DNA from: VGJW01 sp035285595
Lineage (GTDB): Bacteria > Cyanobacteriota > Sericytochromatia > S15B-MN24 > VGJW01
Reading direction: 5' to 3'
Length of the DNA stretch: 64,000 nt
Assembly (NCBI GenBank): GCA_035285595.1
Contig: JAYKGV010000002.1
Span: 1 to 64,000 of the forward strand
Under the pieces are notes generated by a model. The model did not search any database and was not told the origin of the DNA. It saw nothing but the letters and a program-made list of their open reading frames with translations. The translations under genes and the position numbers were made by a program. Of this stretch, positions 59,327 through 64,000 are shown one piece after another (the first letter of the stretch is position 1; each line of letters opens with the position of its first letter).

Positions 59327-59554
59327 GTGCCCCAGCCAGCCCTACGTCATCGCATCCGCGTCCGTTTTTCCGATGGTACCGTGATGGAGCTTGATCGCGA
59401 TCCCGACCGTGAGGTCGGTGAGCTCGTCTCTGCCGAGTTGCTGGCGTGGCCTGGCGGTCCGGGTAAGTTCCTCGTGACGACCAAGGATATCCGTCTAGGC
59501 TCCGCTGTCGAGCCTGCCGAAACGGTCTACGAGGTGCGGCTGCTCGGCAGCTGA
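59327..59554 (+). CDS. Small beta-rich protein of unknown function
   Basis: 75 residues from the GTG 59327, chosen because GAGG is six bases upstream and the promoter lies 30 bases further. The sequence (RHRIRVRFSDGTVMELDRD, FLVTTKDIRLGSAVE, TVYEVRLLGS) suggests a compact beta-barrel. Monocistronic on the plus strand between two minus-strand gene groups. Family not recognised. Confidence 0.6.
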   Translation: MPQPALRHRIRVRFSDGTVMELDRDPDREVGELVSAELLAWPGGPGKFLVTTKDIRLGSAVEPAETVYEVRLLGS

Positions 59555-59653
59555 CGAAGGTCGCATTCCTGCCGGAACCCGAGCCGGACACACGACGGGG
59601 CTGCGAGGGAACACGAGACCGTGAACCCTGTGCGCCATTCCCCGCACCTGTTC

Positions 59654-60772
59654 CTATTTCAGGATGAAGCCTGCGCCGATTTCGTAGGTGAAGCCCCCGA
59701 CATCCGTCGTTCCTTCCAAGCCGTTTACCGTCCGCTGCCTGAGGGCGCGTTGCTGGGGAAGATTGACGAAGCCGATGTTGAGAAAGCTTTCGGGAGTGAA
59801 CCTGAGCATCAGCCCACCCTTCGCCAACATCGCGTTGCGCAAGTCATTGTCGGCAATCATGAAGCCCTGTCCAAGACCACCATAGAGGTTGACCACCCGG
59901 TTCTTCGTCTCCTTGAAGAACAACGGGTCGAGGGACAGGAGGAAGGCTGCATTGACGTTGAGCAGCTGAACCGAAACATCCGGCTTGATGGGAGCCCCCA
60001 AGGCGGAGTAACCTGCCTCGACCCCGAAGGCCAGGTTGTCGAGAAAGCTGCTTTGACGTAGCAGGGCCAAGTTCAACCCAAGGCTACCATCCGCTGTTTC
60101 GGCGGCTCCCCCCGTCGTTGAGGCACGACTCGCCGAAAATCCTTGGAAGGCACCACTGATGTAGAGACCCGAATCTCCATAGCGCCGTTCCTCATCAGCC
60201 TTCTGCCGCCGTTCGGCGGCCAGATCCCGATAGGGCTCGGTCTGGAAGCTCTTTGACCATACGATGGCCCCGTCCATGGCCCGGACGAGTTTGAAGTTGA
60301 CGATCACGTTCTTGCCCGTTCCCATCGTGTGCCACATCAGAACGCCGTCCACGCCGAGCTGATGCCCGATTTCGGCCATTCGGGCGTTGCTCTCGATGGT
60401 GTTCGAGTAACTGAAGCTCTTGTCGTCAGAGACGACCCTGGGCGTCCGGCATTCGCGACATTCCACGACACGGAAGCGATTCGTCCGAATGAGCTCGTCC
60501 GTGATGCGCGATTCAATCAAGGCATTGAGTTCAGGAAATCGATCCTGACGGGTCTCACGGAACACGACCACCTTGACCAGACCCGGATCCACCGTGCGAA
60601 TGGATTCAGGGAAGGTTGCGAACAGCTGGTCGAAGAGCACGGGGCTCGTGACCATCGCGATAGCGGGATCCTCGGGCTGCAAAGCAGCCTTGATTTCTGC
60701 CGCGTGAGCCGCGGGCGCGGGCAGACCAAGCGCGGCCAAACCGGCGAGGGTGAGGAGCTTGCGGCGAATCAT
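59654..60772 (-). CDS. CsgG/FlgO-like protein fused to a predicted outer-membrane barrel
   Basis: 372 residues with a signal peptide (LLTLAGLAALGLPAPAAHA). Residues about 65-185 look like the CsgG/TolB-N/FlgO alpha/beta domain: VKVVVFRETRQDRFPELNALIESRITDEL, then RMAEIGHQLGVDGVLMWHTM, then VIVNFKLVRAMDGAIVWSKSF. A C-R-E-C pair sits at 105-108. Residues 200-372 are amphipathic strands (LYISGAFQGFSASRA, LAFGVEAGYSALG, LYGGLGQGF) typical of an outer-membrane barrel. It is the third gene of the edge operon, 33 bp after the TPR gene. Function unknown; an outer-membrane partner of the upstream proteins is plausible. Confidence 0.65.
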   Translation of the reverse strand: MIRRKLLTLAGLAALGLPAPAAHAAEIKAALQPEDPAIAMVTSPVLFDQLFATFPESIRTVDPGLVKVVVFRETRQDRFPELNALIESRITDELIRTNRFRVVECRECRTPRVVSDDKSFSYSNTIESNARMAEIGHQLGVDGVLMWHTMGTGKNVIVNFKLVRAMDGAIVWSKSFQTEPYRDLAAERRQKADEERRYGDSGLYISGAFQGFSASRASTTGGAAETADGSLGLNLALLRQSSFLDNLAFGVEAGYSALGAPIKPDVSVQLLNVNAAFLLSLDPLFFKETKNRVVNLYGGLGQGFMIADNDLRNAMLAKGGLMLRFTPESFLNIGFVNLPQQRALRQRTVNGLEGTTDVGGFTYEIGAGFILK

Positions 60773-60805
60773 CGGGATTACCTGAAGATGGACAGGGAGG
60801 CGGAG

Positions 60806-62683
60806 TCAGCGGAGAGGACGTCGGTCGAGACGTCCGAGGCTCTGTCGGACATCCGACAGGCCAGGATCGAGATCAAGGGCACGGGACCAAGAAAGTCGAG
60901 CGAGCGTCAGATCGCCCATCTTGTAGTAGATGGACCCTTGAAGGGCCAGAACCTGCGCGTTGTCAGGCGACAGGTCCAGGGCGCGCGCGACTTCCGCCAA
61001 CGCACGGTCATAGCGGGCAGCATAGGCGAGGCGTTGGGCCATCGTGTAATGCCGCTGGATCGAGTTGACGAGTGCCGCCACGTCTTGCGGAGAGGGCGTC
61101 ACGACCACGACCGGCGGTTTGGGGTACGGCGGCGGCGTGGGGTAAGGAGGTGGGGTCGGATAGGCAGGGAACTTGAAGTCCGTCGGCATTTTATTTTCTA
61201 TCTCGATTTTCGAGACGGACTCGACTCTGGAGCGTTCATTTACTTCATTGCGCTGCGCGGCCTCGGTCCGAATCGTGCTGTCGCTGCGGATGTTGGTGTC
61301 GTTTCGTGCCACACTGTTCTGGCGTGTGTTGGCTTCGGTACGTTGCGATGCGGGGCCGTATCCCTCGCCACCGCCCTGGATGCCACGGACCAGTGCGGGC
61401 TCGGCCACGGCAGGACGGGGCAGGGGAGCAGGTTCAGGCGGCACTGCGACCTTGAGGAACAGGTCTCTGTCTTCAGGGAAGAGCAGACTTTCGAGGTCCA
61501 CCGAAGAGCCTTTGCGCTTGAGCCGGATAAAGTCCCCGGCCTGACGTGGCGGATCGGCGGGTGGCAAGGCAGCGGGCGTGGGCACGACGGTTGCGGGTGC
61601 GGCAGCGGCAGGTCGAGCCTTGGGCTGGGCAACGGGGAGAAACTCGTCGAGCCGTGGCACCCGGGGGGTCGGCTCGGGCGCGAAGCGGAAGGCAGGGGCT
61701 GGGGTTTCATTCGGCCTGCGCGCATAGGGATTGCTCAAGGCCGGGGTCCCATACGCGGGGGGGGCCGGCGGGGGAGGCAGTCTCCGGACCGCAGGAACGG
61801 TGGGGGCCTCCGCTGGCAGAGGCGTGGCGATGCCTACGGAAGCGGAAGTAGCCGGAACGGTCGTGGAACGGGGCGGAGGTGGCGCCTCGATGGGCACTGA
61901 CGCGACCGCCGTGGGGGTGGAGACCACAGGAGGGGTTTCCGTGGGGACATTCTCCCTGCTCACTTCAGGTGGAGGCTCCGCGGGCAGGGCCTCTTCCATC
62001 GGAGTCTGGACGGCTGTCCGAGGTTCTGTCGTCGCAACTGGCGGGACGGCTGTCGAGACGGCTTCCGGTGGCGTGGGCTGTGGGTCGGGTCCAGCGTATT
62101 CAGGTGGCACGAGGAGCAGTTCCTCCTCGGCTTCCTCCTCGGATGCCGAGGGACTGGCATCATCCGCAAGGGGGGCTGACGGCACCGCCGCTACAGTTTC
62201 CTGAGCTGGCTCGACGACCGGATCAGGCGAGGCGGAAGGCGGAACGGTCTCAGGTAGGGATGCCGTCTCCAAGGAGGGAGATGCCGTCGCACTCGGCACG
62301 GGAGCCGTGACCACGTCTGGGGCGTCCGCCGCACCCTCAGGCTCGCCTGCGGAGTGGGCGGCTGGTGGCAGGCCCACTTCACCCGGTTTGCCGGACACGC
62401 CGCTTGCCACATCCGTGACCTGTGCCAAGCGCCCTTGTTCAAAACGCAGGACATATCGCGCCCCACCCGGTGGCCCATAGGTCATTTCTTCGACCAGATT
62501 TTGGGTCCCGCCGGTGATCTGGGTGGAGGGCTGACCGAGAAACTCGATGATTTTCTCCGGTGTCATGCCGAGCCGCAGCTCCGACACGTGCTCCACCGAC
62601 GCGTGGGCCAAGGCGGCCCGGGGACCTGAGATCAGCGTGGCTGCAAGACCCAGGGCCACCAGAGAAGGGCGTTTCGTGGGCAT
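60806..62683 (-). CDS. Secreted BamE-like/Pro-rich/TPR protein with hexapeptide arginine repeat
   Basis: 625 residues. Domains in order: signal peptide (1-26); BamE/SmpA-like domain (33-90, LRLGMTPEKIIEFLGQPS); a Pro/Ala/Thr/Glu-rich linker (100-380) long enough to cross the periplasm; a block with Arg every six residues (448-484); YPTPPP-type repeats (508-523); and a C-terminal TPR pair (538-610, YDRALAEVARALDLSPDNAQVLALQGSIYYKMGDL). It lies three bases downstream of the FliG-like gene and 33 bp upstream of the CsgG-like/barrel gene. I infer a linker between envelope layers; no enzymatic motif is seen. Confidence 0.65.
   Translation of the reverse strand: MPTKRPSLVALGLAATLISGPRAALAHASVEHVSELRLGMTPEKIIEFLGQPSTQITGGTQNLVEEMTYGPPGGARYVLRFEQGRLAQVTDVASGVSGKPGEVGLPPAAHSAGEPEGAADAPDVVTAPVPSATASPSLETASLPETVPPSASPDPVVEPAQETVAAVPSAPLADDASPSASEEEAEEELLLVPPEYAGPDPQPTPPEAVSTAVPPVATTEPRTAVQTPMEEALPAEPPPEVSRENVPTETPPVVSTPTAVASVPIEAPPPPRSTTVPATSASVGIATPLPAEAPTVPAVRRLPPPPAPPAYGTPALSNPYARRPNETPAPAFRFAPEPTPRVPRLDEFLPVAQPKARPAAAAPATVVPTPAALPPADPPRQAGDFIRLKRKGSSVDLESLLFPEDRDLFLKVAVPPEPAPLPRPAVAEPALVRGIQGGGEGYGPASQRTEANTRQNSVARNDTNIRSDSTIRTEAAQRNEVNERSRVESVSKIEIENKMPTDFKFPAYPTPPPYPTPPPYPKPPVVVVTPSPQDVAALVNSIQRHYTMAQRLAYAARYDRALAEVARALDLSPDNAQVLALQGSIYYKMGDLTLARLSWSRALDLDPGLSDVRQSLGRLDRRPLR
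61232..61342 (-). repeat. Coding hexapeptide repeat with Arg at every sixth residue
   Basis: Residues R448, R454, R460, R466, R472, R478 and R484 of the encoded protein are exactly six apart. Each unit is mainly Asn/Thr/Ser/Asp/Glu with a small or aliphatic residue before the Arg (for example NDTNIR and SDSTIR). The DNA units are not identical, so the pattern is kept at protein level. The adjoining segment to about 61190 is AT-rich relative to the rest of the gene. Confidence 0.7.
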
Positions 62684-62686
62684 GAC

Positions 62687-64000
62687 CTAGCCCTCCGCCA
62701 AGGTTTTCATCGAAAACCGACCTTGGCGAACCAGCTCGCGGACGCGTCCGACCACCTCGCGGCGTGCCGATTCGGCCGCGTCCATCTCGATGGGCTGGCC
62801 TTCCAGCCGCTCGAGAGCATCCATCAGGAGCGCCCGACGCTTGTCGGTCATGGCTCCCAGAACGGCCTCCTGCAGGGGTTCCTCGGCGTCACGGATGGCG
62901 TGGGCCACGACGCCGGGATCGAGTTCCCGCACCGCATCCTTGATGACGGCGGCCGGCAGACGCGTCAGGTCGGCAAAGGTGAGGTACAGTTCGCGCACCT
63001 TCCGCATCATCTCGGGGTTCTGGGTCTTGAGATTGTCGAGAATGCGCTGTTCGGTCGTGGCATCTGCGTTGTCGAGAATGTTGACCAGAAGGTCGACGCC
63101 ATCGGTGACCACCGCACTGAAGGATGGGGCCTGGGAGGCCTTGGTCGCGAGCTTTTCAGCGATGCTTTCAAAGGTCGTCAAGGGAATGGAGCCGAGATCA
63201 CCCAGAGCGGTGGCCACCGGGCCCTGATCCTCGACGGGCCACTTGGACATAAGACCAGCCGCCCTCTTGTAGGGCAGCTGGGACAGCACCAGCGCGCGCA
63301 CTCTCGCCCCCTCGTCCTGAAGAATCCAGAGGACCTGGGAGTCGTCGATGCGATCCAAGAATCCGAAGGGCGCAAGCTTGCGGCCGGCCTGGGCATTTCT
63401 CTCTGCCTTGGCCGCCACCAGCAAGGGGTAGGCTTCTTCCAGCACCGCCAGAGTCTCCTCCTGCGAGACCTCGCGCAAACCCAGCAAGGCAGCCTCCACT
63501 CGGGTCCGCTCCTCATCCCCGAGGTCGGGCAAGGTCCGAACGGCTTGGGTCATCCCAAGGATCTTGAGCAAATGGGCGACCTTTTGCAGGCCCTCTTCGC
63601 GCCGCGAGAGGCCTGCGACCAAGGGGCCCACAAGTTCCGGTTGCTCAAGCAGCATCGCCACGATCTCCTGACGCAGCGCCTGGGTCGCGCGTGCCGCACG
63701 TTGTTCCTCGGCCGAGGGGCCCGCGGAGGGCGGCTGTTCCTTCTGGGATTGGGGCAACAGCGCGGCCGCCCACGCCGGAGGACCGTCGCCGGGTGCGGCC
63801 GGATCGGGCCTCCGCCTGCGGAAGAGAGCAAAGAGCGCCAACAGGACGCCCACGCCCAAGAGGGCGAGCAGCAACCAGAGCATGGCTCTAAGGGTCGGAT
63901 CGAGGCCCGAGGACGGAGCGTCCCCGGGCACAGCGAGAGGCCCCGCTGCCACGCCCGCCGGCACGCTGTCGGTTCCTGCCGTCGCTATCGCAGCAGCCTT
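62687..64000 (-). CDS. Membrane-anchored FliG-like protein, 5' partial
   Basis: The frame is open to the window edge, so the N-terminus is missing; a GTG at 63964 is the first start-like codon. Counting from it, residues 27-47 form a TM helix (MLWLLLALLGVGVLLALFALF) followed by Arg-rich and Pro-rich sequence. The region 200-300 resembles FliG middle domain (DSQVLWILQDEGARVRALVLSQLPYKRAAGLM). Residues 315-420 match FliG C (NPEMMRKVRELYLTFADLTRLPAAVIKDAVRELD, then AHAIRDAEEPLQEAVLGAMTDKRRALLMDALERL). Canonical FliG has no TM helix. It could be the end of a FliF-FliG fusion or a separate FliG-like protein; the downstream genes favour a specialised envelope role. Confidence 0.75.
   Translation of the reverse strand, partial: KAAAIATAGTDSVPAGVAAGPLAVPGDAPSSGLDPTLRAMLWLLLALLGVGVLLALFALFRRRRPDPAAPGDGPPAWAAALLPQSQKEQPPSAGPSAEEQRAARATQALRQEIVAMLLEQPELVGPLVAGLSRREEGLQKVAHLLKILGMTQAVRTLPDLGDEERTRVEAALLGLREVSQEETLAVLEEAYPLLVAAKAERNAQAGRKLAPFGFLDRIDDSQVLWILQDEGARVRALVLSQLPYKRAAGLMSKWPVEDQGPVATALGDLGSIPLTTFESIAEKLATKASQAPSFSAVVTDGVDLLVNILDNADATTEQRILDNLKTQNPEMMRKVRELYLTFADLTRLPAAVIKDAVRELDPGVVAHAIRDAEEPLQEAVLGAMTDKRRALLMDALERLEGQPIEMDAAESARREVVGRVRELVRQGRFSMKTLAEG

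Noticed and set aside
62687..64000. Calling the FliG-like gene simply fliG
   Set aside because: The TM helix, Pro-rich linker and non-flagellar neighbours do not fit canonical FliG, and the N-terminus is outside the window.

Overview
The window is a 64 kb, GC-rich, gene-dense stretch of a bacterial chromosome. I see no insertion sequence, prophage, CRISPR array or rRNA operon. Two tRNA genes (Lys-CTT and Thr-CGT) and roughly sixty protein genes are supported. The cell is a flagellated diderm: there are flagellar filament genes (flaG-like, fliD, fliS, fliT-like), a FliG-like protein, several lipoproteins and several predicted outer-membrane beta-barrels. It also has the housekeeping block hpt-rimP-nusA-rnpM-infB-rbfA-nrnA-truB and a SpoIID/LytB-type amidase enhancer. 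The gene mix would suit a deep-branching diderm such as a non-photosynthetic relative of Cyanobacteria (Sericytochromatia/Melainabacteria type), but that placement is inference only. GTG and TTG starts are common, and so are 1-4 nt start/stop overlaps.

Layout. 1-2.7 kb: 3' part of a primary-type sigma factor, tRNA-Lys, a D,D-carboxypeptidase. 2.7-8.4 kb: a stand-alone double Clp-N protein and a complete BMP-type (nucleoside-like) ABC importer (lipoprotein, double ATPase, two permeases). 8.3-12.6 kb (minus): flagellar filament cap/chaperone module ending in an unknown two-TM protein. 12.7-22.2 kb (minus): cyclophilin, glycogen-debranching-type glucosidase coupled to a GT4 glycosyltransferase, a beta-helix protein, a LysM/GH73 glucosaminidase, a START-like protein and a 5'-nucleotidase. 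22.2-33.2 kb: DUF697-like protein with TsaD, a discoidin-like membrane protein, GlcF, then QueA-SpoIID, LepB and an envelope cluster. 33.3-40.5 kb (plus): translation/transcription operon. 40.5-46.7 kb (minus): rpiB-glyA-wecA-wecB, a lipoprotein, rbgA and rplS. 46.8-51.5 kb: DUF302 protein, secreted nuclease and the fatty-acid oxidation pair fadJ-fadI. 51.6-54 kb: tRNA-Thr, a lipoprotein GH1 glucosidase and a dual-specificity phosphatase. 54-64 kb (mostly minus): envelope proteins of unknown function, a Dus enzyme, and an edge operon in which a membrane-anchored FliG-like protein is followed by a BamE-like/Pro-rich/TPR secreted protein and a CsgG-like/beta-barrel protein.

The main candidate for something new is the operon at 59654-64000. 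A FliG-type protein with its own transmembrane helix is co-transcribed with a long periplasmic linker protein and an outer-membrane barrel, as expected for an envelope-spanning machine. The linker carries seven arginines at exact six-residue spacing. A second theme is transcription starting at the start codon: several genes have a TAnnnT-type -10 box placed so that the predicted start site falls 0-3 nt from the initiation codon.
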